Shown here in pieces: positions 52,425-62,098 of a DNA stretch of 64,000 bases (position 1 is the first letter of the stretch; every line of letters begins with the position of its first letter). Position numbers and translations under genes: made by a program. Source of the stretch: Methylobacterium soli (lineage in GTDB: Bacteria > Pseudomonadota > Alphaproteobacteria > Rhizobiales > Beijerinckiaceae); the NCBI RefSeq assembly GCF_008806385.1, contig NZ_VZZK01000014.1:83211-147210 (forward strand), given 5' to 3'. The notes beneath the pieces are model-generated. The model was not told where the DNA came from. It searched no databases and saw nothing but the letters and a program-made list of their open reading frames with translations.

Positions 52425-54266
52425 TCACGCGCGCTTGCTGACAGGGGCGGCCTCGTCCTTCACGGCCGGATCGCGCGACTCCAGGCCCTTCCCGACGGTT
52501 CGCCGGGCATGGAAGGCTGGCCGAGCCTCAGCCTCCTTGCTCTTGAGCATGGTCCGATACTCGTCGCGCCGCTCGTGGATCGAAGCGATGACCAGGCCCA
52601 TCGGCACGCCGACATCGACGAGAACCGCCTCGGAAAGCTGAAGGGATGCCTCAATCGTCTCCGGCACGGCATCGTCGACCCCAAGTTCGTAGAGGGCCGT
52701 CGCGTGGCGCGCGTCGCGCGCCCGGGCCACGATCGTGAGATCGCGCCGCTCCGCGCGGGCCGCCTCGACCACCGCCTCGACGGCCCTCGGATTATCGAGG
52801 GTGACGACGAGCGCGCGTGCGGTGGCAATATCACAGCGCCGCAACAGCTCCGCATTGGCCGAATCGCCAAAATAGACCGGGTTCCCAAGGCGCCGCTGTT
52901 CGGCGACGCGCGCCGCATCCGAATCGAGGGCGAGGTATGGGATCTTGTGGCGAGCCAGCATCTCGCCGACGAGCCGCCCGACCCGACCATATCCCGCGAT
53001 GATGACCCGGTTCTGCTGCTTGTCCGGCGGGGGTTCGGCGCGCGCGCGCCCGAGATGGGCGTTCGAGATGCGTCGCCCGGCCCGGCGCCCCAGGACAGCC
53101 AGGCCCGGTATCGCGACCATTGTCACGGTGGTGACGATGAGGGCGGCACCACCGACCGGTTCCGGGACGAGGCCGGTGGCCACGGCGCCGCCGATCAGAA
53201 CGAACGCGAACTCGCCCCCGGGTCCCAGCAGGAGCGCGGCCTCGAGGGCCACAGGCCGGGTGATCTTCATCACGGGGGCCGCCAGGAGCACCATCGTGGC
53301 CTTGATGACGAGGAGCGCCAGGGCCAGTCCCAGGATGGTCCCCGGTGTCGCCACGAGTTGGGCCGGGTCGAGATTCATTCCGACGGACACGAAAAACACG
53401 CCGAGAAGCAGGCCTTTGAAGGGATCGATCGTCGCCTCGATGGCGCGGCGATACTCCGTCTCTGCGAGCAGGAGGCCCGCCACGAAGGCGCCGAGCGTCA
53501 TCGAGAGCCCGCTCGCGGCCGCCGTAAGGGCCGTCGCGACGATCACCAGCAGGCAGGCCGCCATGAACAATTCCGGAGACTTCGTCCGGGCAACGAGCTG
53601 GAACAGGGGGCGGAGGGCGAGGCGGCCCGCCACCACGATCAGAACGAGGGCGACCGCCGCTTGACCGAGCGCCAGCGCGAGCGCCGCACCGGCATTGGCG
53701 CCGTCGGACCGACCGAGGACCGCGATCGCGAACAGGATCGGCGCGACGGCGAGATCCTGAAACAGGAGGACGGCGAAACTGACGCGGCCCGCCGGCGTGT
53801 TCAGACGCTTCTGCTCGGCGAGCACCGGCAACACGACGGCGGTCGAGGAGAGGGCCAGAGCGAGCCCCACGATGATGGAGGCGGCCAGCGGAACGCGCAA
53901 TCCATAAAGGATCGTTCCGAGCACGAGGGCTGAGGCCAGTACCTGGATCGAGCCGAAGCCGAAGACGAGGCGCCGGAGTGTCCGCAGCCGCTCCCAGGAC
54001 AATTCCACCCCGATCATGAACATCAGGAAGATCACCCCGAACTCGGCGAGGTGGGAAATCTCCGTGCGGTTCGCAATCGTGAAGAGCGCGACCCAGTGAT
54101 GCGTGTCGGCGAGGCGGCCGAGGCCGAAAGGGCCGAGCAACGCGCCGGCGCCGATGAATCCCAGCACGGGACTGATCCGCAGGCGGTGGAACAGCGGCAC
54201 CACGATCCCCGCCGTCACGAGGAAGAGAATGGCTTCCTTGTAGGAGCCGGCGTGGACCTCTGGCAT
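52425..54266 (-). CDS. Kef-type monovalent cation:proton antiporter with RCK domain
   Basis: Encodes 613 residues. About 12 hydrophobic segments of the CPA2 family (LFHRLRISPVLGFIGAGALLGPFGL, HLAEFGVIFLMFMIGVELS, ALSSTAVVLPVLAE) occupy residues 1-390. A cytosolic RCK_N/TrkA-N domain follows at about 410-520 with the nucleotide-binding VIIAGYGRVGRLVGE. A basic C-terminal extension ends the protein. It probably exports K+ in exchange for H+, gated by a nucleotide or glutathione-adduct. The start at 54266 gives the usual length for the family. Confidence 0.9.
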   Translation of the reverse strand: MPEVHAGSYKEAILFLVTAGIVVPLFHRLRISPVLGFIGAGALLGPFGLGRLADTHHWVALFTIANRTEISHLAEFGVIFLMFMIGVELSWERLRTLRRLVFGFGSIQVLASALVLGTILYGLRVPLAASIIVGLALALSSTAVVLPVLAEQKRLNTPAGRVSFAVLLFQDLAVAPILFAIAVLGRSDGANAGAALALALGQAAVALVLIVVAGRLALRPLFQLVARTKSPELFMAACLLVIVATALTAAASGLSMTLGAFVAGLLLAETEYRRAIEATIDPFKGLLLGVFFVSVGMNLDPAQLVATPGTILGLALALLVIKATMVLLAAPVMKITRPVALEAALLLGPGGEFAFVLIGGAVATGLVPEPVGGAALIVTTVTMVAIPGLAVLGRRAGRRISNAHLGRARAEPPPDKQQNRVIIAGYGRVGRLVGEMLARHKIPYLALDSDAARVAEQRRLGNPVYFGDSANAELLRRCDIATARALVVTLDNPRAVEAVVEAARAERRDLTIVARARDARHATALYELGVDDAVPETIEASLQLSEAVLVDVGVPMGLVIASIHERRDEYRTMLKSKEAEARPAFHARRTVGKGLESRDPAVKDEAAPVSKRA

Positions 54267-54518
54267 CGGCGGGCGCTCTAAGCCTTCCTGGCGGGTGACC
54301 GTTGACAGCCCGCGAGCAGGACCGAGGCCGTGATCATGTAGTCCCGGGCTTGCACGAGCAACCGGAAACGCGCGATTGCAGATCCCTCTCGGCGCCGATT
54401 CCTCCGTGAAGGGCTGCACGGGCAACACCGGGCCATATTCTGATCTCCACCGCACCGTTTGCCGTGGACAGCCGTGACGCGGCGCAAAATCGGCACAATG
54501 CCCGCATAAGCGCGACCA

Positions 54519-54533
54519 TTAACGAAGTGTTAG
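54519..54533. promoter_or_regulatory. CtrA-like site upstream of the unknown membrane pair
   Basis: TTAA (54519-54522), seven bases, then TTAG (54530-54533): one mismatch from the TTAA-N7-TTAA consensus of the cell-cycle regulator CtrA. It lies about 40 bases upstream of the ATG at 54572. A single near-match is weak evidence. Confidence 0.3.
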
Positions 54534-54571
54534 GCTGAGCGCTTCGTGGCGTAACGGAACCCGAGAGCCCC

Positions 54572-55774
54572 ATGCGAAACACGCCCCCGAGCCGAGAGGT
54601 CCAGCGCGAGCGCCGCGCCTGGATCCTCGAATCCGACAAGTGGACGCACGATCGCCACGTCGAGAAGGGATATCGCATCAAGTGGGGCTATGTCGGCATC
54701 GCCTACCTGGTCGAGGCGATGGTGATCGGTGCCTCGCTGGCCGGCGCCTGGCTGTTTGCCGGCGTCTACAGCGATGGCGACAGTCAAAGTTTCTACTTCA
54801 TGCTGCTCGCCCCTCTGGTTTACGCCGCAGTCGAGCTCTGCCGCGTGCCGCTGGGGATCCTGGCCCGGACGCAGCGCTCGTACCTCGTCAGGGGCCTCGC
54901 CGTCCTGGGCATCATCTTCGCGGCGGGCGTGACAACCAAGTCTGTGTCGCAGCTCGGAGAGATGATGTTCCATCCGCGCCTGATGGAGGCCGCCAAGACC
55001 AAGACGGCGCTCAAGGACGCGCAGGCCGACCGCTCGAGCCTCGATACGCGGATCGCGGCAGCTGATGCCCGCGTCGCGCAATATACGACGGAACTCGATC
55101 AGATCGAGAAGCGCTCGGCCGAGAACGCTGCGCAACTCGCCGGACTTCCTGCCCAGCGCTGCGAGCGCGTCTATGGGACGAACAGCAAGGGCGTGCGCTA
55201 CCAGAACCTGAAATGCGTCACCGACCCGCGTACGGCCACCATCGCGGCGAGCGTCAGCAAGGCCTCGGCCGACCGCAACGGCGTCACGAAGCTGCTCGAA
55301 GAGGCCCGCACGGCGCGCGCGGGCCTGGACCGCGGCGCCACCGATCGCCGCGTCGCCGATGCCGAGCAGAAATACCGGCAGGCGGTGAACCGCTCGCAGC
55401 TCCACTCCTTCACCGCGATGGTCTACGGCGTCGACCCCATCGACGTCACCGACGCGCAGGTCCACGCGTTCCTGCGCATCTTCGTGTTCGTGCCCGCCCT
55501 CTGCGCCGCCTTTGCCTCGACGATCCTGGCGCTCTGCGCCGTCTCCGTGCGCAAGACGTTCATGGACGAGGACGAGTTCGGGGCTGCGGTAAATCCCGAA
55601 GCCTCGACCTACATGCTCGCCCCCTTCGCCGAGGGGATCGTGCGTGAGGTGAACACGTCGCTGCAGAAATCCGTCCGGGATGCCGTGGCCTCCGGCGCGG
55701 CAATTCCCCTCGAGCGCCGGGCGGTCGCGGCACCGAACCAGAATGCTGCGGGCGGCGTGGGAGCGGGCGCATGA
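54572..55774 (+). CDS. Unrecognised membrane protein with a long periplasmic or cytosolic coiled coil
   Basis: Encodes 400 residues. Membrane segments at about 39-64 (YVGIAYLVEAMVIGASLAGAW), 74-96, 106-124 and 301-326 (LRIFVFVPALCAAFASTILAL). Between them, about 135-275, lies a coiled coil (KTALKDAQADRSSLDTRIAAADARVAQ in parts) with two cysteines at about 197 and 215 that could form a disulfide. The layout of three helices, coil, one helix recalls DUF4407-type proteins, but I cannot confirm the family. It overlaps the next gene by four bases, so the two are made together. Confidence 0.65.
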   Translation: MRNTPPSREVQRERRAWILESDKWTHDRHVEKGYRIKWGYVGIAYLVEAMVIGASLAGAWLFAGVYSDGDSQSFYFMLLAPLVYAAVELCRVPLGILARTQRSYLVRGLAVLGIIFAAGVTTKSVSQLGEMMFHPRLMEAAKTKTALKDAQADRSSLDTRIAAADARVAQYTTELDQIEKRSAENAAQLAGLPAQRCERVYGTNSKGVRYQNLKCVTDPRTATIAASVSKASADRNGVTKLLEEARTARAGLDRGATDRRVADAEQKYRQAVNRSQLHSFTAMVYGVDPIDVTDAQVHAFLRIFVFVPALCAAFASTILALCAVSVRKTFMDEDEFGAAVNPEASTYMLAPFAEGIVREVNTSLQKSVRDAVASGAAIPLERRAVAAPNQNAAGGVGAGA

Positions 55775-56418
55775 GCTACCTTGCCCCGGGCTCGCCCGAG
55801 AACGTCGCCCTCGCCCAGCACGTCAATGGCCGTTTGCGTGCCGAGTCGCGGATCATCGCAGCGCGCGCATTCCTGTTTCGGGCCATCGGCGCCGGGGCCT
55901 TCGCGGCGCTCGCCGGGATCGGCGTCGGGGCAGCGTCTTACGGCTACGCCTACATGTCTCAGTATGAATCCGCGGCCGAGCGCATCGCGAGCGCGATGCA
56001 GGCCGCTCTCTCCGACGTGACGCTGAAGACGAAGGGCGAGGTCACGCTGACCGACAACACCCTGAAGCTGGAGGGAGCGCCGAAGGGCAACGGCGTGCCG
56101 ACCCCGACTCAGGCGCAACTCGGGCAGGATGCGGCCCCGGCCTCGAAGGCGCCGGTGAACACCACCTTCACGGTCTTCAAGCAAGTTCCCTACATGGACG
56201 GGCAGATCGTCTCGGGCTGGAATTTCCGGGCGAACGAGGACAAGCCCTTCCAGCAATATTGCTACTTCTCGCGACGCTCGAACGAGCCGAAAGGTCAGGT
56301 CGAGATCAAGATCGACCTCGCCATGGACGGCAAGGTGCTGCCACAACCGGTCAAATCCGACGTGAACCTCGCGATCCTGGCCTCGAACTGCGTCTGGTTC
56401 GACGGCAAGTCGCTCTGA
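55771..56418 (+). CDS. Unrecognised single-pass membrane protein, partner of the preceding gene
   Basis: Encodes 215 residues. A cytoplasmic N-terminus of about 35 residues is followed by one membrane helix at about 38-60 (AIGAGAFAALAGIGVGAASYGY). The rest is probably periplasmic, with a beta-rich region (VTLKTKGEVTLTDNTLKLEG, then VNTTFTVFKQVPYMDGQIVSGW) and two cysteines (QQYCYF, LASNCVWF) able to pair. It starts within the stop of the upstream gene (ATGA). It resembles no family that I recognise. Its coupling to a coiled-coil membrane protein and its place before moxR suggest an envelope complex assembled by that ATPase. Confidence 0.65.
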   Translation: MSYLAPGSPENVALAQHVNGRLRAESRIIAARAFLFRAIGAGAFAALAGIGVGAASYGYAYMSQYESAAERIASAMQAALSDVTLKTKGEVTLTDNTLKLEGAPKGNGVPTPTQAQLGQDAAPASKAPVNTTFTVFKQVPYMDGQIVSGWNFRANEDKPFQQYCYFSRRSNEPKGQVEIKIDLAMDGKVLPQPVKSDVNLAILASNCVWFDGKSL

Positions 56419-56496
56419 CCGCGCTGCGGCTCCGCGCTTGCGGGCAGAGCCGGCGCCGCGTAACCCGGCGGCTCGACAGATCAATCCGAGACGCCG

Positions 56497-57348
<852 letters not shown>

Positions 57349-57484
57349 TCCGAGCGTTGGCAGATCGCCGGTTCTCGGGGCGGCAATGCGCCGTGACGCC
57401 ATCGGGTTTGGTGGCTGATCGAGGCCTGACTTCGAAAGGCCTCGATGTTCCGCACTTCATCACGAGATCGAGCTAAGGCATGCC

Positions 57485-58009
57485 ATGCTCCGCCTGATCC
57501 TGCTGCGGCACGCGAAGTCCGACCGACCGGCGGGCGTTGCTGACCTGGAACGGCCCCTGAATGCGCGAGGGCGGAAGACCGTGCCGCGGATCGGCGCCTA
57601 CCTGGCGCAGGAAGGCTTGGTGCCGCAACGCGTCCTCCTGTCACCCGCGAAGCGGACGGAGGAAACCTGGAGCCTCGCCAAGGACGCACTCGGCGACATT
57701 CCTGAGGAGCGCGTCGACGCAATCTACGAGGCTCCGGCCTCCGCGTTGCTTCACGCCGTCCGCGACGCCCCGAAAAGTGCGACGACACTCCTTCTGATCG
57801 GTCACAATCCCGGAATCCAGGACTTCGCCGTACGACTGGCCCGAGCCGGATCGCGCGAGGCCGGAGCCCGGTTGCGCACCCGTTTCCCGACGGCCGCCCT
57901 GACGGTGATCGATTTCGAGGCTGAAGCTTGGTCAGAAATTGGCTGGGGCAGCGGGCGCCTTGAACGCTTCGTCACGCCCAAGGATCTTGCTGCCGACGCT
58001 CAGGATTAG
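57485..58009 (+). CDS. SixA-like phosphohistidine phosphatase
   Basis: Encodes 174 residues. The catalytic RHG-type motif is LILLRHAKSD at the N-terminus with the phosphorylated His; LSPAKRTEETW, and the second His in LLLIGHNPGIQDFA, complete the histidine phosphatase fold. SixA removes phosphate from phosphohistidine, in E. coli from the nitrogen phosphotransferase protein. Here the target is not known; Hpt and PTS-Ntr proteins are candidates. ATG 57485 lies soon after the AAGGC stretch. Confidence 0.88.
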   Translation: MLRLILLRHAKSDRPAGVADLERPLNARGRKTVPRIGAYLAQEGLVPQRVLLSPAKRTEETWSLAKDALGDIPEERVDAIYEAPASALLHAVRDAPKSATTLLLIGHNPGIQDFAVRLARAGSREAGARLRTRFPTAALTVIDFEAEAWSEIGWGSGRLERFVTPKDLAADAQD

Positions 58010-58016
58010 GCCGGCT

Positions 58017-59015
58017 TCAAAACGCCATGAGAGAATCCAGCTGCCCGTCCGCCGGCTGTTCCAATATCGGGCTGCCGGGCATGAAAGCGTCGAAAGCAGC
58101 CCAGAAATCCTCGCGGATCACATCGCGCTCGGAGAGGATCTCGTGCCGGGAATCGGCCAGCACGAGGATGTGGCCGGCGCGCAGACGCGCCGCGAACCGC
58201 TCGCTCGTGGACGTGCCGCAGACCGGATCCGACCCAGCCCCGACGATGAGGATCGGCAGGGCGATCCGGGGAGGTACCCGCGGGTCGCGCAGGCGCGCCA
58301 TCGCGCGGAAAGCGCCGGCGAGCCAGGCGACCGTGGGATCCCCGACCGCACCGGCACCGACCGCACTGGCTGCCGCGGCATTGCGGGCATAACGCGCCGG
58401 ATCACGCGACAACCGATTGCCCATGAAGGGCTTCGTCGCGATGGAGACGGGGCTGCCGAAGGGTACGTAGCGGCTGCCAAGCCCCAGTCGGTGCAGGATC
58501 CGTGACATCATCGAGATAGCCGCCGGCCACTTCACCATGCGGATCGACAGCATCGGCGCTACCGTGACGAGCCGGTCGAAGGGCAACCAACCTTCGAGCG
58601 CCCCCGTGAAGGCGATGCAGCCTCCCATGGAATGCGCGAGGCAGAGGTGCGGCTTCGGCATCGACGGCAGCAGGATTGCGTCCTCGATCGCCTTCAGGTC
58701 GAGGCGGTAATCGTCGAAGCGGGCGACGTGGCCCTTGTGCGGATCATCGACCTGACGTGCCGACTCGCCCTGGCCGCGCCAGTCGAAAGCGACCACGCAG
58801 AAGCCGCGCTTCCGCAGGTCTGCAATGGTCTCGTAGTGCTTCTCGATGAACTCGGCGCGGCCCTGCAACAGGCAGACGGTGCCCTTGATGGTTCGCGTCG
58901 TCGGTCGCCAATGCGCCGCTCGCAGGTCGCAGCCATCGGAAGTCCGGACCGGCATGAGGACCCCGCCAGGTGGCACGGGATTATCCGGTGTGGAGCGCAG
59001 CGTCAGCATCGGCAA
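58017..59015 (-). CDS. Alpha/beta hydrolase, lysophospholipase (PldB)-like
   Basis: Encodes 332 residues. GTVCLLQGRAEFIEKHYETIADLRKRGFCVVAFDWRGQGES, in pieces, is the oxyanion and strand region of the monoacylglycerol lipase/PldB family. The nucleophile is the Ser in LAHSMGGC, the acid lies near LIVGAGSDPV and the His in LADSRHEILSE. It hydrolyses acylglycerols or lysophospholipids in the cytoplasm. It converges with the SixA gene, seven bases apart. Confidence 0.87.
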   Translation of the reverse strand: MPMLTLRSTPDNPVPPGGVLMPVRTSDGCDLRAAHWRPTTRTIKGTVCLLQGRAEFIEKHYETIADLRKRGFCVVAFDWRGQGESARQVDDPHKGHVARFDDYRLDLKAIEDAILLPSMPKPHLCLAHSMGGCIAFTGALEGWLPFDRLVTVAPMLSIRMVKWPAAISMMSRILHRLGLGSRYVPFGSPVSIATKPFMGNRLSRDPARYARNAAAASAVGAGAVGDPTVAWLAGAFRAMARLRDPRVPPRIALPILIVGAGSDPVCGTSTSERFAARLRAGHILVLADSRHEILSERDVIREDFWAAFDAFMPGSPILEQPADGQLDSLMAF

Positions 59016-59103
59016 GTTGGGCTCGGGAAGGAATCAAAAAATTCGTGGATTCGGCAGCATAGGTGGTCTTGCAGCACCGCCGAACGGCACCGATATCCAG
59101 TCC

Positions 59104-59189
59104 GTGCCGGCCATCAGGTGGCACGAAACCAGCCCGGCCTTCAGGCGGGCATCCTAGTATAGCATGTTGCTTCTTGCGGAGGATATGTC
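59104..59189 (+). promoter_or_regulatory. ROSE-like RNA thermometer of the Hsp20 gene
   Basis: Two upstream hairpins are visible: GTGCC/GGCAC (59104-59124) and GCCCG/CGGGC (59132-59150). The final element is TTGCT (59167-59171) facing AGGA (59180-59183) of the Shine-Dalgarno, the ROSE hallmark in which UYGCU masks the ribosome binding site until heat opens the non-canonical pairs. The start codon is six bases after it. ROSE elements are typical of rhizobial small heat-shock genes. Confidence 0.75.
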
Positions 59190-59663
59190 ATGCGTCAGTT
59201 CGATCTTGCTCCTCTCTACCGTTCCACCGTCGGCTTCGATCGCCTGTTCTCGGCCCTCGACCAGTTCGTGAGCGCCGACACCGTCCCGAGCTATCCGCCC
59301 TACAATATCGAGCGCACCGGCGAGAACGCCTACCGGATCACGGTCGCGGTCGCTGGCTTCACCGACGCTGATCTCTCGATCGAGGTCAAGGAGAATGCTC
59401 TGACCCTGAAGGGCGAGCGCAAGACGGATGCGGCAAAGCGCGTCGAGTTCCTGCATCAGGGGATTGCTGCCCGCAGCTTCGAGCGTCGCTTCCAGCTCGC
59501 CGACTACGTCCAGGTGACGGGAGCGGTGCTGGAGAACGGTCTCCTCCATATTGATCTCGTCCGCGAGATTCCGGAGGCCAAGAAGCCGCGCCAGATCCAG
59601 ATCGCCTCCGGCCGCGTCTCCGATGCGCCCGCGATCGAGGGTTTGGTCCAGCAGGCGGCGTAA
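59190..59663 (+). CDS. Small heat-shock protein Hsp20
   Basis: Encodes 157 residues. An N-terminal arm (LYRSTVGFDRLFSALDQF) resembles the IbpA/HspA class A proteins. The alpha-crystallin domain runs from about 33 to 125 (PPYNIERTGENAYRITVAVAGFTDADLSIEVKENALTLKGERK in parts; ARSFERRFQLADYVQVTGAVLENGLLHIDL). A C-terminal tail with I-x-I-type contacts (RQIQIASG) follows. It binds unfolding proteins and holds them for refolding. Translation is probably temperature-controlled by the leader at 59104-59189. Confidence 0.94.
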   Translation: MRQFDLAPLYRSTVGFDRLFSALDQFVSADTVPSYPPYNIERTGENAYRITVAVAGFTDADLSIEVKENALTLKGERKTDAAKRVEFLHQGIAARSFERRFQLADYVQVTGAVLENGLLHIDLVREIPEAKKPRQIQIASGRVSDAPAIEGLVQQAA

Positions 59664-59688
59664 GCCCCGTCCAATACGGTTTGACAGG

Positions 59689-59718
59689 AAACGCCCCGGT
59701 CGATGGCCGGGGCGTTTT
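59689..59718. terminator. Terminator between hsp20 and the small secreted protein
   Basis: AAACGCCCCGG (59689-59699) pairs with CCGGGGCGTTT (59707-59717), followed by a T run on the plus strand; on the minus strand TTTCC follows the stem, so it may serve both convergent genes. Confidence 0.85.
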
Positions 59719-59725
59719 CGCCTGC

Positions 59726-60022
59726 TCAGCGATCGCTGAACCAATCATCGGCGCTCGGCTCGTAGCAGGTGTAGCCGATGAAGCAGCGCGGGTCGGTACG
59801 GGTCGGCGCGAAGGCAGCACGGGTGAATTCCGTTGCCTCGCAGAAGTTTCGATCGCGCACGAAGCGGTCGTAGGTCGGTCCGCCGGTGCCGAGGACGACG
59901 GCGCCGGAGCGGATCACGATGGCGCGGGCCTGCGGGCAGGTCAGGTCGGTGGTGGACTGGCGCTGGGCCTGTGCCGGCACGGCGACGAGGGCCAGAGTGA
60001 GGGCGAGGGCGGCTCGGATCAT
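59726..60022 (-). CDS. Small secreted protein of unknown function
   Basis: Encodes 98 residues. A signal peptide (MIRAALALTLALVAVPAQAQ) precedes a Cys-containing mature part of about 78 residues: TDLTCPQARAIV, NFCEATEF, DPRCFIGYTCYEPSADD, with four cysteines that may form two disulfides. This Cys-rich periplasmic pattern is common in Methylobacterium and Rhizobium genomes as short hypotheticals. A start two codons upstream (60028) is possible. Confidence 0.75.
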   Translation of the reverse strand: MIRAALALTLALVAVPAQAQRQSTTDLTCPQARAIVIRSGAVVLGTGGPTYDRFVRDRNFCEATEFTRAAFAPTRTDPRCFIGYTCYEPSADDWFSDR

Positions 60023-60089
60023 CGGCAATCCCGATCGAAAAATCTCGACGGGACAACGCCTTCACTGCCTGAGCGGGTCCGGCGTCTCT

Positions 60090-60542
60090 TTAGAGATCGC
60101 CGAAGACGAGCTGGCCCTGGCAACCGGAGCGGCGCGGCGCCGATGCGCCTTTGTCCCGCTTCGTCGCGCTCTTCGCGGCAGGGCGGGCGGGCTTGCGGGG
60201 CTTCGGATCCCCGCGCATCCGCGCGAGCGCCTTGTCGCGCGCGACCGCCTCGGGGGCTAGCGGATCATCGCTCAACCACTTGCCGCGCTTGATGACTTCA
60301 TTCACGCGGCCCTGATTCACCCCGACCTTGAAGGCGATCTCCTGCTGGGTCATGCCGGTGGAGGCGTGCAGGTCGAGGATAGCGCGGGCAAGTTCCGGGG
60401 TCATCTTCTGGCCGGTGAGGCGGCGCGCCGGCTTGACCGTACGGGTGGCGCGGTCGCGCTCGCGGAGGCGTTCGAGGAGCGCCAGCGCCATGTTCATGCC
60501 GTGCTCGCGCAGGGCCTCCTCGAATTCCTTCAGCGTTGCCAT
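60090..60542 (-). CDS. HTH-domain protein of unknown function
   Basis: Encodes 150 residues from MATLKEFEEALREHG. The N-terminal third is a charged helix; MTPELARAILDLHASTGMTQQEIAFKVGVNQGRVNEVIKRGKW at about 47-90 is a helix-turn-helix like that of small phage or XRE-type regulators. The C-terminal tail is basic and Pro/Ala/Lys-rich (KPRKPARPAAKSATKRDKG). The lysine-rich tail suggests DNA association. Family not identified. Confidence 0.7.
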   Translation of the reverse strand: MATLKEFEEALREHGMNMALALLERLRERDRATRTVKPARRLTGQKMTPELARAILDLHASTGMTQQEIAFKVGVNQGRVNEVIKRGKWLSDDPLAPEAVARDKALARMRGDPKPRKPARPAAKSATKRDKGASAPRRSGCQGQLVFGDL

Positions 60543-60791
60543 GCCGTTATCCTCGTGCGGCCCGGGGACGGGCCCGGAACAAGTCATGAACGATTCCGCA
60601 CGCTCGCGGGTTGCGCCGGGCGCAAGCCCCATGATGGATCCGGCCGACGCGTTCCGACACCCCGCGGCCCGGCTCATCCACCGCGAAATCCCGGCTGCCG
60701 CTCCCCGGCCCCCGGCCGGCCCGCGCTTGGCAGGTCCCCAGGCCCTCGGCTAAACCGGCGCGCCGACCTCTCGGCCCGAGGATCCCGCCTC

Positions 60792-61658
60792 ATGATCAGC
60801 CCGATCGTCTCCGTTCCCCGCCCGGGCGCTCCGCCCGGCGCGACCTCCCTGGTGGAGGCGCTGGAGGGCGGCGCCGTGCTGATGTTCCCCGATCTCGATT
60901 TTCCCTTCAGCGCCTTCGAGGAGCGCTTCGTCGAGCGGCCCTTTGCGGACGGGAAGGCCAAGAACGTGAACATCCGGGGCGAGGCCGCCGAGCTTCGGGG
61001 GGCGGCGGGCACGCCGGAGGAGCAGGAGGCCCTGCGCCAGGTGCTTCTCCGCTACCGCGCCTTCGCGCAGGGGCTGATCGACCGCTACCTGCCCGCCTAT
61101 ACGGGCAAGCTCACGCTGGCCGGCACCTCCTACCGCCCCTTCGACGTCGATCGGCGCAAGCTGAGCTGGCGGCGCGACGACACCCGGCTCCATGTCGATG
61201 CCTTCCCGTCGAACCCGATCGGCGAGAAGCGGATCCTGCGGGTGTTCCGCAACATCAACCCGAACGGGCAGCCGCGCCACTGGCGGGTGGGCGAGGATTT
61301 CGGCTCGATGGCCGACAAGTTCCTCGACCGCCTGCCGGGCTACTCGCCGCTCTCGGCGAAGCTCCTGGCGGCCCTGCGCATCACCAAGGCGCGCCGCTCC
61401 GAGTACGACCACCTGATGCTGCACCTGCACGACGCGTTGAAGCAGGACATGGCCTATCAGGAGAGCGCACCCCAGGCCGACGTGCATTTCGCCCCCGGCC
61501 AGACCTGGGTCACCTTCTCCGACCTCGTCATGCACGGCGCCATGGGCGGCCAGTACATGCTGGAGCAGACCGCCTACCTGCCGGTGACGAGCCAGGCCGA
61601 TGCCGCCAAGAGCCCGCAGCGCATCCTGGCGGCCAAGCTCGGCCGCCCGCTGCGTTAG
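60792..61658 (+). CDS. Kdo hydroxylase-like non-heme iron protein
   Basis: Encodes 288 residues. It contains a His-x-Asp pair in LHVDAFPSNPIGEKRILRVFRNINP (described in parts) and a distal His in VMHGAMGGQYMLEQT, as in Fe(II)/2-oxoglutarate-type oxygenases. The arrangement HVDAFPS with RVFRNINPNGQPRHWRVGE resembles the Kdo 3-hydroxylase (KdoO) family that hydroxylates the inner Kdo of lipid A. Its substrate in this organism is unproven. The start at 60792 gives the typical length. Confidence 0.7.
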   Translation: MISPIVSVPRPGAPPGATSLVEALEGGAVLMFPDLDFPFSAFEERFVERPFADGKAKNVNIRGEAAELRGAAGTPEEQEALRQVLLRYRAFAQGLIDRYLPAYTGKLTLAGTSYRPFDVDRRKLSWRRDDTRLHVDAFPSNPIGEKRILRVFRNINPNGQPRHWRVGEDFGSMADKFLDRLPGYSPLSAKLLAALRITKARRSEYDHLMLHLHDALKQDMAYQESAPQADVHFAPGQTWVTFSDLVMHGAMGGQYMLEQTAYLPVTSQADAAKSPQRILAAKLGRPLR

Positions 61659-61677
61659 ATCCCGAAAGGACGCCCAC

Positions 61678-61977
61678 ATGATCCTCGAAATCGCACAGAT
61701 CGACGTGAAGCCCGGCTCGGAGCCGGACTTCGAAGCCGGCATCAGGGAGGCGGCGGCGATCTTCCAGGCCGCGAAGGGCTGCCATTCCTTCCAGGTCCGC
61801 CGCTCCGTCGAGAAGCCGCAGCGCTACCGCCTGCTGATCGAGTGGGAGACGCTGGAAGCCCATACCCGGGATTTCACCGGCTCCGAGGCCTGGCAGGCCT
61901 ACCGCGCCAGGGTCTCGCCCTTTTTCGAGGGGCCGCCGAGCGTCGAGCACACGGAGCTGACCCTGAAGGCCTTCTGA
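61678..61977 (+). CDS. Antibiotic biosynthesis monooxygenase (ABM) domain protein
   Basis: Encodes 99 residues. ILEIAQIDVKPGSEPDFEAGIREA, AKGCHSFQVRRSVEKPQRYRLLIEWETLEAHTRDF, in parts, form the ferredoxin-like ABM barrel, which oxidises small quinone-like molecules or acts in heme degradation. It follows the Kdo hydroxylase-like gene by 19 bases and may share its transcript. AAAGGA precedes the ATG at a suitable distance. Confidence 0.88.
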   Translation: MILEIAQIDVKPGSEPDFEAGIREAAAIFQAAKGCHSFQVRRSVEKPQRYRLLIEWETLEAHTRDFTGSEAWQAYRARVSPFFEGPPSVEHTELTLKAF

Positions 61978-62098
61978 GCCCTCGCGCGCGGGCGCCCGGC
62001 CCGGCCCCGTGAACGCGCGGGGGATGGGCCGCGGCGTCGCTGCCGCCTCAAGTGACAGGGGCGCGGCGAGCCGCTAGGACGGATCGATAGCCCGCAGG

